The position numbers and the translations under genes are program-made. Under the pieces are notes generated by a model. It did not search any database and had not been told where the DNA came from. It was given only the letters and a program-made list of their open reading frames with translations. A stretch of 64,000 nucleotides of DNA from Erythrobacter sp. SG61-1L. Its GTDB lineage: Bacteria > Pseudomonadota > Alphaproteobacteria > Sphingomonadales > Sphingomonadaceae. The DNA is taken from contig NZ_JXQC01000003.1 of assembly GCF_001305965.1 (NCBI RefSeq), positions 2,256,861 through 2,320,860 of the forward strand, in the 5' to 3' direction. Each line of letters opens with the position of its first letter. Position 1 is the first letter of the stretch. Shown piece after piece: positions 25,992-34,414 of the stretch.

Positions 25992-27106
25992 TGCGGCTTG
26001 CGATGCAACTGCCCGAGAAGAAGGGTTCCTCTTCGGCCAATGATGCCGATCCGCGCGAGGCCATGCCGGCCGAGGTGATCGACCTTGCCAGCCGCAATGC
26101 CTTCCCGGCCGTAACCCAGCGCAAGGGCGGTTCCGACATGGTCGGGCTGATGGCTGGCGTGGGCATTGTCGCCTTGCTCGGTGTCGTCACCCTGTGGGGC
26201 ATGAACGCGGCTCGCGTGGATAGCGGCCAGCAGTCCGGCACGCAGCAGCAGGCCCAGCCAGTTCCCGCCGCTCTGCCGCCCGCGCCGGAAGAAAACCCTG
26301 CCCAGCCGCAGACCGTTGCCCCGCCCGCACCTGCCGCCGATCCGGCACCGGCACCGGTACTGTCGGCCATGCCGGCCGTGCAGCCCGGCTTCGCCGCCAA
26401 TCCCTACAACACCCCGGCTGTGGTATTCGATGCCAGCTCCATGCCGCTTCCCGCGGCAGCGGTCACACCTTCGACCCCGGCGGGCAGCACCGTTTCCAGT
26501 TCGGCCAACGATTTCGCCAGCCGCGTGGGCGGCATTGGCGGCGGCCCGGCGAAGGCCGCGCGCCAGTTCGATCCGCAGACAACTGTGGCGCAGGGCACGC
26601 TGATCCCGGCGGTTCTGGAAACCGCCATCAATACTGACGTGCCCGGCTATGTCCGCGCCGTGGTGAGCCAGGACGTGCGCAGCTATGACGGCAGCCGCGT
26701 GCTGCTGCCGCGCAGTTCGCGCCTTGTCGGCCAGTATCAGTCCGGATTGCAGGCCGGGCAGAAGCGCGCCTATGTGATCTGGACCCGCGCCATCCGGCCC
26801 GACGGGATCACGGTGGACCTGGCCTCACCCGCCACCGACTTTGCCGGGATGACCGGCCTGCCGGGCGATGTGAACTCGCACTTCTTCAAGCGCTTCGGTT
26901 CGGCCATGCTGCTTTCCGTCATCGGCGGCCTTGGCGCCTTTACCGGCGCGGGCACGGCAGTGGTGCTTGGCGGCGGGCAGAGCGCGGCGGCCACCGCCCT
27001 GCAGCAAGACGGGCAGATCGGCCCCACGGTGCGCGTACGCCTGGGCGAGCCGATCCGCGTCTTCGCCGCGCGCGATCTCGATTTCTCGACCGCACCGACG
27101 CTGTAA
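25991..27106 (+). CDS. virB10: VirB10/TrbI-family core-complex protein
   Basis: 371 residues from ATG 25991, which shares one base with the virB9 stop and has GGGAGG 7 bases upstream; GTG 25988 is the alternative. A cytoplasmic N-terminus leads to one membrane helix (GLMAGVGIVALLGVVTLWGM, about 50-69), a Pro/Ala/Gln-rich periplasmic linker and a TrbI domain (TLIPAVLETAINTDVPG, PRSSRLVGQY, PVRVR-like end). It spans both membranes and senses ATPase activity. Confidence 0.93.
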   Translation: MRLAMQLPEKKGSSSANDADPREAMPAEVIDLASRNAFPAVTQRKGGSDMVGLMAGVGIVALLGVVTLWGMNAARVDSGQQSGTQQQAQPVPAALPPAPEENPAQPQTVAPPAPAADPAPAPVLSAMPAVQPGFAANPYNTPAVVFDASSMPLPAAAVTPSTPAGSTVSSSANDFASRVGGIGGGPAKAARQFDPQTTVAQGTLIPAVLETAINTDVPGYVRAVVSQDVRSYDGSRVLLPRSSRLVGQYQSGLQAGQKRAYVIWTRAIRPDGITVDLASPATDFAGMTGLPGDVNSHFFKRFGSAMLLSVIGGLGAFTGAGTAVVLGGGQSAAATALQQDGQIGPTVRVRLGEPIRVFAARDLDFSTAPTL

Positions 27107-27116
27107 GGAACCCAAG

Positions 27117-28139
27117 TTGAGCGCATCGGTCCACATGCTGTCTCCCACCGACGAACCTTCGGCACCGGTTCAGCCGCCGCTGGCCGGGCCGCGCAGCGTC
27201 TATCTCGACGCTTATCTAGCGCCTTTCGCCGAATGGCTGCAGCGCGACACGGTGACCGAGATCATGGTCAACGGTCCGGGCGAGGTATGGGTGGAAGATG
27301 CCGCCCATTCCGGCATGCAGCGCATCGCCGCGCCGGAAATCGACGACCGGCTCGTGCAGCGTCTGGCAGAACAGGTCGCTCGTGTCAGCCATCAGGGCAT
27401 CAACCGCGAACATCCGCTGCTGGGTGCGACCCTGCCCGACGGCGCGCGCATCCAGTTCTGCGGCCCGCCCGCCACGCGCAAGCACTGGACCATGGCGATC
27501 CGTCGCCATCGCCGGCTGGACCTGCCGCTCGATGCCTATGACACCGGCCCGCTGGTGCCCCGTGCGCCCGCTTCCCTGCCCGATCCGGCAGAGCAGCCGG
27601 TGGCTTTCCTGCGCGAGGCGATCCGCCAGCGCATGACCATCCTGATCTCCGGCGGCACCTCAACCGGCAAGACCACCTTCCTCAACGCCATGCTGGGCGA
27701 AATTCCCGTGGAAGAGCGTGTGGTGCTGGTGGAAGACACGCCGGAACTCAAGCTGCCGGGCGCCAATGGCGTGGGGCTGGTGGCCGTGAAGGGCGAGCTG
27801 GGCGAGGCCAAGGTCACTGCCAACGAATTGCTGCAGGCCGCCCTGCGCCTGCGCCCCGACCGGATCGTGCTGGGCGAATTGCGTGGCGCGGAAAGCGTCA
27901 GTTTCCTGCGGGCTATCAATACCGGTCACCCGGGCAGCTTCTCCACCATTCACGCCAATTCGCTGCGCGGCGCGCTCGATCAGCTGGCCCTGATGGTGAT
28001 GCAGACGGGCATCGGCCTGACCCGCAACGATACCATCGCCTATGCCGCGTCGGTGATCGACGTTGTGGTCCAACTGGGCCGCAATGGCGACGGCAAGCGC
28101 GGCATCGCCCAGATCGCGCTCAGCCATCAACTGGTGTGA
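27117..28139 (+). CDS. virB11: VirB11-family secretion ATPase
   Basis: 340 residues from TTG 27117 (AAGGA 7 bases upstream); ATG 27135 is an alternative. N-terminal hexamer domain (TEIMVNGPGEVWVE), Walker A GGTSTGKTT (about 178-187), Asp box EDTPELKLP, Walker B region RIVLGELRGAE and His box GHPGSFSTIHANS. It is a hexameric cytoplasmic traffic ATPase at the base of the channel. Last gene of the secretion operon; no coupling protein (VirD4) follows. Confidence 0.93.
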   Translation: MSASVHMLSPTDEPSAPVQPPLAGPRSVYLDAYLAPFAEWLQRDTVTEIMVNGPGEVWVEDAAHSGMQRIAAPEIDDRLVQRLAEQVARVSHQGINREHPLLGATLPDGARIQFCGPPATRKHWTMAIRRHRRLDLPLDAYDTGPLVPRAPASLPDPAEQPVAFLREAIRQRMTILISGGTSTGKTTFLNAMLGEIPVEERVVLVEDTPELKLPGANGVGLVAVKGELGEAKVTANELLQAALRLRPDRIVLGELRGAESVSFLRAINTGHPGSFSTIHANSLRGALDQLALMVMQTGIGLTRNDTIAYAASVIDVVVQLGRNGDGKRGIAQIALSHQLV

Positions 28140-28176
28140 CCTTTTGGGCGCGGTCCGGGGTGGATCAGATTACCAG

Positions 28177-28206
28177 TTGTGACCACCTATGGTTGGTTGG
28201 TGCTAT
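28177..28206 (+). promoter_or_regulatory. ppk: Possible promoter for ppk-ppx
   Basis: TTGTGA (28177-28182), 18-base spacer and TGCTAT (28201-28206) upstream of ppk, next to an AT-rich patch. A weak match to a housekeeping promoter. Confidence 0.3.
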
Positions 28207-28297
28207 TTTCACAAATATGTAACATACCCCTCCCATCGAGCCAGTGACAGGCCGGGAATTTCCGGCCAGCCAGGGGCCTTCGCTGCCAAGCAGGAAC

Positions 28298-30442
28298 ATG
28301 AGTACCCAACTCGACAGCAGAGCCGATGCGTCCATACCGGTGGACCGCTATTTCAACCGGGAGCTGAGCTGGCTCGCCTTTAACGAGCGCGTGCTGGCCG
28401 AGGCCCGCAACGCCCGTTATCCACTGCTGGAGAGGCTGCGCTTCCTCTCCATCTCGGGCAGCAATCTCGACGAATTCATCATGATCCGCGTGGCCGGTCT
28501 CGCCGGTCAGGCCCAGCGCAACATCGCCACTACCTCACTCGACGGGCGCACTCCTTCGCAGCAGCTTTCCGCAGTGCGCGCCGCGATTGCGGAACTGGAA
28601 GTGCAGCAGCAGCAGAGCTGGCGCGAATTGCGCCCGCTGCTGGCCGGCAAGGGCATTCACGTTGCCGATGAAGGCCGGATCGACGCAGCCGCCGCCAAGT
28701 GGCTGCGCGAACATTTCATCGACAATATCGCCCCCGTCATTACCCCGCAGGCGATCGACCCGGCCCACCCCTTCCCATTCGTGGCGAATGAGGGGATCGG
28801 CGTGCTGTTCAACCTCACCCGCCTTGCCGATGACGAGCAGGTGGTTGAGATGATCCTGGTGCCCACCGCCCTGCCGCGCTTCGTGCGCGTGCCGGGGGAA
28901 GAGGCGATCTATATCAGCATCGAAAACCTGATCTGCCGCCATGCGGACATCATCTTTCCCGGCTTCCGCGTGGAAGGGGACGGCGTGTTCCGCGTGCTGC
29001 GCGACAGCGACATTGAAATCGAGGAAGAGGCCGAGGATCTCGTCCGCTTCTTCCGTACCGCGATCCAACGCCGCCGCCGTGGCCGGGTGATCATGCTGGA
29101 ACTGCAGGACGATTTCGATCCGGATGCGGAACAGCTGCTGCTGGCCCAGGTGGGCCTCGACGATGCGATCCTGATGCGCACCGATGGCACGATCGGTCTT
29201 TCCGGCCTGTCCGCCATTGTCGAGGAAGAGCGCCCGGATCTGAAGTGGGAGCCTTACATGCCCCGCTATCCGGAACGCGTTCTGGAACATGACGGGGATT
29301 GCTTCGCCTCGATCCGCGAAAAAGACATCGTGATCCACCACCCTTACGAAAGCTTCGAAGTGGTGGTGGACTTCATCCGGCAGGCAGCCGCCGACCCGGA
29401 AGTGGTAGCGATCAAGCAGACGCTGTATCGCGCGGGCAAGCAATCGGCCGTCATTGCCGCCCTGATCGCGGCGGCGGAAGCCGGCAAGGCCGTGACCGCC
29501 GTGGTGGAACTGAAGGCCCGCTTCGACGAGGAACAGAACCTCCTCTGGGCCAACCAGTTGGAACGGGCGGGCGTGCAGGTGATCTACGGCTTCGTGGACT
29601 GGAAGACCCACGCCAAGGTCAGCATGGTGGTCCGGCGTGAGGAAGGGCACCTGCGCACTTACTGCCACTTCGGCACCGGCAATTACCATCCGCTGACATC
29701 CAAGATCTATACCGACCTCAGTTTCTTCACTGCCGATCCCAAGCTGGGGCGCGATGCTGCCAAGCTGTTCAATTTCATCACCGGCTATGTCGAGCCGCGC
29801 AATCTGGAGATGCTGGCCATCTCGCCCATCGGCCTGCGCGCGAAGCTGGAACATCTGATCGAGCGCGAAATTGCCAACGCCTGCGCAGGCAAACCCGCCT
29901 TCATCTGGGCCAAGCTCAATTCGCTGACCGACGGCCAGCTGATCGACCGGCTGTATGAAGCCAGCCAGGCGGGCGTGCGCGTCACTCTGGTCATTCGCGG
30001 AATCTGCTGCCTTCGGCCCGGCATTCCCGGCCTGTCGGAAAATATCGCGGTGAAATCCGTGATTGGCCGCTTTCTGGAACACGCACGCATCTGGGCCTTT
30101 GCCAATGGCTTTGCCATGCCCAGCCACCGGGCCAAGGTGTTCATCTCCTCCGCAGACGGGATGGAACGCAATCTGGACCGACGCGTGGAAACGCTTGTGC
30201 CGATCAAGAACCCCACGGTGCACGATCAGGTGCTGCAGCAGGTTTTGCTGGCCAATCTACTCGATACCGAACAGAGCTGGGAACTGGGGCCGGACGGCAC
30301 TTATCACAGGCTGGAATCGGGTGAGCGCCCCTTCAACCTGCATCGCTATTTCATGACCAACCCCTCACTCTCGGGCCGCGGCACCGCGCTGGACGAAGGC
30401 GCCAAGGTGCCCAAGCTGGCCCTGCGCAAGGGCGGGGTCTGA
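28298..30442 (+). CDS. ppk1: Polyphosphate kinase 1
   Basis: 714 residues from ATG 28298 (AGGA close upstream; an open frame of 18 more codons exists). It starts with the family signature YFNRELSWLAFN. The two catalytic-domain His lie in TYCHFGTGNYH (about 454, the phosphorylated His) and FLEHARIW (about 593). It polymerises the gamma-phosphate of ATP into polyphosphate. It is 25 bp upstream of ppx, as in many proteobacteria. Together with the Pho-type operon 4 kb away it makes this a phosphorus-handling region. Confidence 0.95.
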   Translation: MSTQLDSRADASIPVDRYFNRELSWLAFNERVLAEARNARYPLLERLRFLSISGSNLDEFIMIRVAGLAGQAQRNIATTSLDGRTPSQQLSAVRAAIAELEVQQQQSWRELRPLLAGKGIHVADEGRIDAAAAKWLREHFIDNIAPVITPQAIDPAHPFPFVANEGIGVLFNLTRLADDEQVVEMILVPTALPRFVRVPGEEAIYISIENLICRHADIIFPGFRVEGDGVFRVLRDSDIEIEEEAEDLVRFFRTAIQRRRRGRVIMLELQDDFDPDAEQLLLAQVGLDDAILMRTDGTIGLSGLSAIVEEERPDLKWEPYMPRYPERVLEHDGDCFASIREKDIVIHHPYESFEVVVDFIRQAAADPEVVAIKQTLYRAGKQSAVIAALIAAAEAGKAVTAVVELKARFDEEQNLLWANQLERAGVQVIYGFVDWKTHAKVSMVVRREEGHLRTYCHFGTGNYHPLTSKIYTDLSFFTADPKLGRDAAKLFNFITGYVEPRNLEMLAISPIGLRAKLEHLIEREIANACAGKPAFIWAKLNSLTDGQLIDRLYEASQAGVRVTLVIRGICCLRPGIPGLSENIAVKSVIGRFLEHARIWAFANGFAMPSHRAKVFISSADGMERNLDRRVETLVPIKNPTVHDQVLQQVLLANLLDTEQSWELGPDGTYHRLESGERPFNLHRYFMTNPSLSGRGTALDEGAKVPKLALRKGGV

Positions 30443-30467
30443 CCGTGTTTTTGAGGACTGCTTTCAC

Positions 30468-32015
30468 GTGATTGGCGACAGGGACACCGCATTTCCCAAC
30501 ACTTTGCCCCACCGGGCAGTGATCGACATCGGATCGAATACCGTGCGCCTGGTGGTCTATGGTGGAGCGCCGCGTGCGCCCACCGTGCTGCTCAACGAGC
30601 GTGTGACCGCCCGGCTGGGGCGCGACCTGATGCACGATGGACGCATTCCCGAAGTGGCGACGCAGATCGCGATTGCCGGGCTGAAGCGCTATCGCCGCAT
30701 CCTGACAGATCTGCACGTCACCGAAATGGACGTGATCGCCACGGCCGCCGCGCGCCTGGCGAAGAACGGCCCTGAATTCCTGGATCTCGTGCGCGAATGC
30801 GGTTTCAATCCCACGCTGCTTTCGGGCGAGGAAGAGGCACGCACCAGCGCCATGGGCGTGATCGGCGCATTTCCGGGCGCGCGCGGCGTGGTGGCGGACC
30901 TTGGCGGCGGCAGCATGGAGCTGGTCGAAATCCGCGACGGCAAATGCACCCACGGCGCCAGCATGCCGCTGGGCACGCTGATGCTGGGCGAATTGCGCGC
31001 CGAAGGGCCGGAAGAATTCAAGCGGCGGGTGAACAAGGCCCTCAAGCATGAAGACTGGGCACATTCCATGTCGGAGCCGCTCTACATGGTAGGCGGCACG
31101 TGGCGCGCACTGGCCGGTTTCGCGATGGAGGCTGCGGGCCATCCGCTGACCGACCCGCACGGTTTCGAACTGACCGGTGAGGAAGCGCTGAAACTTGCCA
31201 AGCGAGTGCGCGGCATGACGGCGGAAAAGCTTGTCGAAACGCGGGTTTCCTCCATGCGCGCGGCCATGCTGCCCGATGCGGCGGCGCTGCTCTACATCCT
31301 GCTGGGCAAGCTGGAACCGCCCAAGCTGATCTTCTCATCCTGGGGCCTGCGCGAAGGGCGCCTTTACGACCAGCTCGATCCGGCCGCACGGGCGCAAGAC
31401 CCGCTGTTGGCGGGTGTGGCAAGCTTTGCCGCGCCGCGCGGCGGACCGCCTGTGCTGGCGGCGCGGATCGCGGGCTGGACGGTGGATTCCCTGCCCCGCG
31501 ATGGTGCCGGATCGGAACGCGTTCGCCTTGCCGCTACGATGCTGGCGCTGGCTTCCATGCAGATCGAGCCCAATCTGCGGGTGCGGCAGGCCATCAATTG
31601 GGCGCTCTACAAGCGCTGGATCAATTTGACGGACGAGGGCCGCGCGATGATCGCCGCCGCCCTTGCCGCCAATTGCGGCACCACGGACCTGCCCAAGATA
31701 CTCACCCGGCTGGCCAGCCAGAAGCGGCTGGACGAAGCCATGTGCTGGGGCCTTGCGGTGCGCCTTGCCCGCCGGCTGGGCGGCGGATCGCGCACATCGC
31801 TGCGCAACACTGCGCTGGGCATTTCCGGTGATCGGCTGGTGCTTTATCTGGGCGAGACCCATGCAGACCTGTGGGCCGACCATGTGGAACAGGATCTGGG
31901 CGCGCTTGCCACCCGGCTCGGGCTGGAGCCGGTGATGGAAGTAGTGCCGAATGACAGCCTGCTGGAACGCAGCAGTTTCGAAATCCCCGCGCCGGCGCCC
32001 TCGCAGGACGCCTAG
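30468..32015 (+). CDS. ppx: Ppx/GppA exopolyphosphatase family protein
   Basis: 515 residues from GTG 30468. ASKHA fold with phosphate loop 1 VIDIGSNTVRLVV, catalytic Glu region SGEEEARTS and loop 2 VVADLGGGSMELVE, then a C-terminal HD-like helical domain. It hydrolyses terminal phosphates of polyphosphate or pppGpp. Coupled to ppk1 with a 25-bp gap. Its 3' end converges with phoX, leaving only 21 bp and no evident terminator. Confidence 0.92.
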   Translation: MIGDRDTAFPNTLPHRAVIDIGSNTVRLVVYGGAPRAPTVLLNERVTARLGRDLMHDGRIPEVATQIAIAGLKRYRRILTDLHVTEMDVIATAAARLAKNGPEFLDLVRECGFNPTLLSGEEEARTSAMGVIGAFPGARGVVADLGGGSMELVEIRDGKCTHGASMPLGTLMLGELRAEGPEEFKRRVNKALKHEDWAHSMSEPLYMVGGTWRALAGFAMEAAGHPLTDPHGFELTGEEALKLAKRVRGMTAEKLVETRVSSMRAAMLPDAAALLYILLGKLEPPKLIFSSWGLREGRLYDQLDPAARAQDPLLAGVASFAAPRGGPPVLAARIAGWTVDSLPRDGAGSERVRLAATMLALASMQIEPNLRVRQAINWALYKRWINLTDEGRAMIAAALAANCGTTDLPKILTRLASQKRLDEAMCWGLAVRLARRLGGGSRTSLRNTALGISGDRLVLYLGETHADLWADHVEQDLGALATRLGLEPVMEVVPNDSLLERSSFEIPAPAPSQDA

Positions 32016-32036
32016 GCGCGGGAATATCCTCCCGGA

Positions 32037-33395
32037 TCAGGCCATCCAGGGGCCAGTGATCGCGAAAGTGGTAGTCGGGCTGAAGGCGTTGACGAACAGG
32101 GTCTTCCCGTCGGGCGAAAAGCACGCGCCGGCCAGTTCGGTCTGCATGCGCAGGCGGCCCAGCGTATAGGATTCACCGGCAGGCGTGATACCGCGCAGGT
32201 GATTATCGACCACTTCCGAATACTGGTCTTCGCACACCACCAGATGCCCGTTGGGCGCAACGGTCAGGTTGTCGCCGTAGTTAAACTGATCGAGGGAGGC
32301 GGTTTCAAAGAAGAGCTGCAGGCGATCTCCGCTGGCCTGCGGCTTCAACCGGAAAATCTGGCCGCGCTGCAGCGCGCCGCCTGAGGTACAGCAGAAATAA
32401 AGCTCCCCCTCGCCCATGTGGATGCCTTCACCGCGGGCGAAAAGAACTGCACCCTTCGCCGCACCCTGCAGGCGCAGATCGTCCTGCGGACTGTCTGGCA
32501 CGTCGATATCCACCCAGTGGACTGAATGCCAATCGCCCACCTGCATCGCCGCACTGTCGTGATTGCGGCTGTCAGTCAGGCCACCTTCAAGCGCCAGCGC
32601 CTGCAGCCTGCCGCCTTCGGCAAGCTGACCAGGAACCTTCGGAATGAAGCGATAGAGCAGCCCATCTCCGCGATCCTCGGTCAGATAGACCATGCCGGTC
32701 GCGGGATCGACACAGGCGGCTTCGTGATTGAAGCGGCCCATCGCCTTGAGCGGCACCGGATGGACAGGCCCGGTGGCAGCGGCAGGCACTTCGAACACAT
32801 AACCGTGATCCTGCCCCAGCCGCCCGCCAGCCTTGGCGACGAATTCCTCGCAGGTCAGCCAACTGCCCCAGGGCGTGGTGCCGCCGGCGCAATTGCGGAT
32901 CGTGCCGCCCAGCGAACGGAACTGGCTTTCGACCTCCAGCGTCGCCGCGTCGAGCACAATGGTGGTCGTCCCGCCGGGCAGGACCGGGCCGGTGCCGTCC
33001 TGGCGATCATAGCCGAGCGCGATTTCACCGCCGCTGTCGGCATCGGGCATCAATTCGTGATTGCGGACAAGCGCGATCTTGCCGCCGGGCAGCGCAAAGC
33101 AGCCCATGCCGTCGCCGTGATCGGGCACGCTGCCCCCATCGCTCATTCCGTCGCCAAGGCGCGAGACGATACGATAGGAAAAGCCCGCAGGAAGATCGAG
33201 GATACCGGCGGCATCCGGCACCATCGGGCCATAGCCTTCAGCCAGCTTCAGTGCGGCCGCCATTGCCGGGCGGGCCATGCAGTTCGATGCCACGAGCGCG
33301 GCAAAGGCGCTGCCCGTCGCGCGCAGGAAGGCGCGACGGTCAGCTTCGGGAAGCCTGGCGAAAGTCAGTTGGTCGCCGGAGGCGGTGCGGTCCAT
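32037..33395 (-). CDS. phoX: PhoX-family alkaline phosphatase (Tat-exported)
   Basis: 452 residues, starting 31 bp inside the end of the phytase gene. Twin-arginine signal DRRAFLRATG with hydrophobic stretch to RPAMAA. PhoX/DUF839 signatures are NCAGGTTPWGSWLTCEE (iron/calcium-site region with Cys), RFNHEAACVDP and LTEDRGDGLLYRF. It releases phosphate from organic esters in the periplasm or outside. Last gene of the TonB-receptor/phytase operon. At 452 residues it is shorter than many PhoX enzymes, so substrate range is open. Confidence 0.85.
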   Translation of the reverse strand: MDRTASGDQLTFARLPEADRRAFLRATGSAFAALVASNCMARPAMAAALKLAEGYGPMVPDAAGILDLPAGFSYRIVSRLGDGMSDGGSVPDHGDGMGCFALPGGKIALVRNHELMPDADSGGEIALGYDRQDGTGPVLPGGTTTIVLDAATLEVESQFRSLGGTIRNCAGGTTPWGSWLTCEEFVAKAGGRLGQDHGYVFEVPAAATGPVHPVPLKAMGRFNHEAACVDPATGMVYLTEDRGDGLLYRFIPKVPGQLAEGGRLQALALEGGLTDSRNHDSAAMQVGDWHSVHWVDIDVPDSPQDDLRLQGAAKGAVLFARGEGIHMGEGELYFCCTSGGALQRGQIFRLKPQASGDRLQLFFETASLDQFNYGDNLTVAPNGHLVVCEDQYSEVVDNHLRGITPAGESYTLGRLRMQTELAGACFSPDGKTLFVNAFSPTTTFAITGPWMA

Positions 33396-34414
33396 GTTTC
33401 AAGTGCCTTTTCGATGTCGGCCCATGAAACCAGCTTGAAGTTCTGGGCGCGCGTACCGTTGAATCCGTCCTGGGCCACGAAGAGCCCGCCCGGATATTTC
33501 GGCCCGAAATCGCCACCTTGCAAGTCAATCCCGTCAGTTTCCTCGGTCGAGCCGAGAGTGCCTTCGGCAATGCGGAAACGACCGGCAGGCTCCATGCCAG
33601 GCAGGCGATAGACCGCATAGGTATTGTCGCCCTGACTGGACGCGACCAGCCAGCCACCCTTTTCGCCCTGAGGCAGGATGGCGAGGCCTTCCGTGTCGGC
33701 AACAAGCTGGAGATTATCCACCTTGGCCACCAGTTCACCCTGCGTCGCCCCGGCGACAAAGCGCCAGATGCCGACATCTTCTTCCCCGACATACAGCGTG
33801 CCGTCGCGCGGATCGGCAACGCAGCCTTCGGTCTGGGTAGGAAGCTTCATGGTGCGCACCGGTACGGAAGCAGGCGTTGCCCCCAGTTCGAGGCGGAATT
33901 CCTCGATCGTCCCGTCCTTCAATACGGAAAAGGCATGGAGGCCGTCAGCCTGTTCGAGCAGGCAGATGCCATAGCCTTCGCCGGTGCCGCCAGCCACGGC
34001 GCCAAGCGGGACCAACTTCGCCGCCACCGTGTCGAGCCGGTAGAGGCGAATCTGCGCGGCAGTGACGATGTTGCGATCGCTCGCCGCCACGATGACGCCA
34101 GACGAACCCATATCCTTCAGATCGACATTGTTCAGCCGCCCGTCGGGATGGAAATCGCGCACCTGCCCATCAAGGCCATAGACGTAAAGTCCCGCCTTCT
34201 TGTCGGTGCCGATCACCAGGCTGGCTTCCGGATTGGCCGGGTTACGCCAGATCGCCGGATCGTCGGCAGCATCGGCATTGCCGGTGCCGACCGGAACGGT
34301 CTCGCCCTGTGCGAAAACGGGCGCCGCCGGCCATGACCTGACCGGCGGCGTGGTGCTGCAGGCGCCCAGGGCGCCTGCAAGCGTGACGATCAGAGCAGCC
34401 TTGCTGACCCGCAT
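33365..34414 (-). CDS. Beta-propeller phytase (lipoprotein)
   Basis: 349 residues with a lipobox LGAC near residue 19. The beta-propeller phytase pattern is clear: DAADDPAIWRNP, LVIGTDKKAGLYVYGLDG, YVGEEDVGIWRF, DTEGLAI, and SQGDNTYAVYR with acidic calcium/phosphate residues. It removes phosphate from phytate at the cell surface or in the periplasm. The start codon abuts the TonB-receptor stop (shared base at 34414). Together with phoX it forms a phosphorus-scavenging operon. Confidence 0.92.
   Translation of the reverse strand: MRVSKAALIVTLAGALGACSTTPPVRSWPAAPVFAQGETVPVGTGNADAADDPAIWRNPANPEASLVIGTDKKAGLYVYGLDGQVRDFHPDGRLNNVDLKDMGSSGVIVAASDRNIVTAAQIRLYRLDTVAAKLVPLGAVAGGTGEGYGICLLEQADGLHAFSVLKDGTIEEFRLELGATPASVPVRTMKLPTQTEGCVADPRDGTLYVGEEDVGIWRFVAGATQGELVAKVDNLQLVADTEGLAILPQGEKGGWLVASSQGDNTYAVYRLPGMEPAGRFRIAEGTLGSTEETDGIDLQGGDFGPKYPGGLFVAQDGFNGTRAQNFKLVSWADIEKALETWTAPPPATN

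Noticed and set aside
20247-28139. The type IV secretion genes as part of an integrated conjugative element
   Set aside because: No integrase, relaxase, attachment repeat, tRNA junction or change in coding style; the genes are flanked by core genes. A search outside the window would still be needed.
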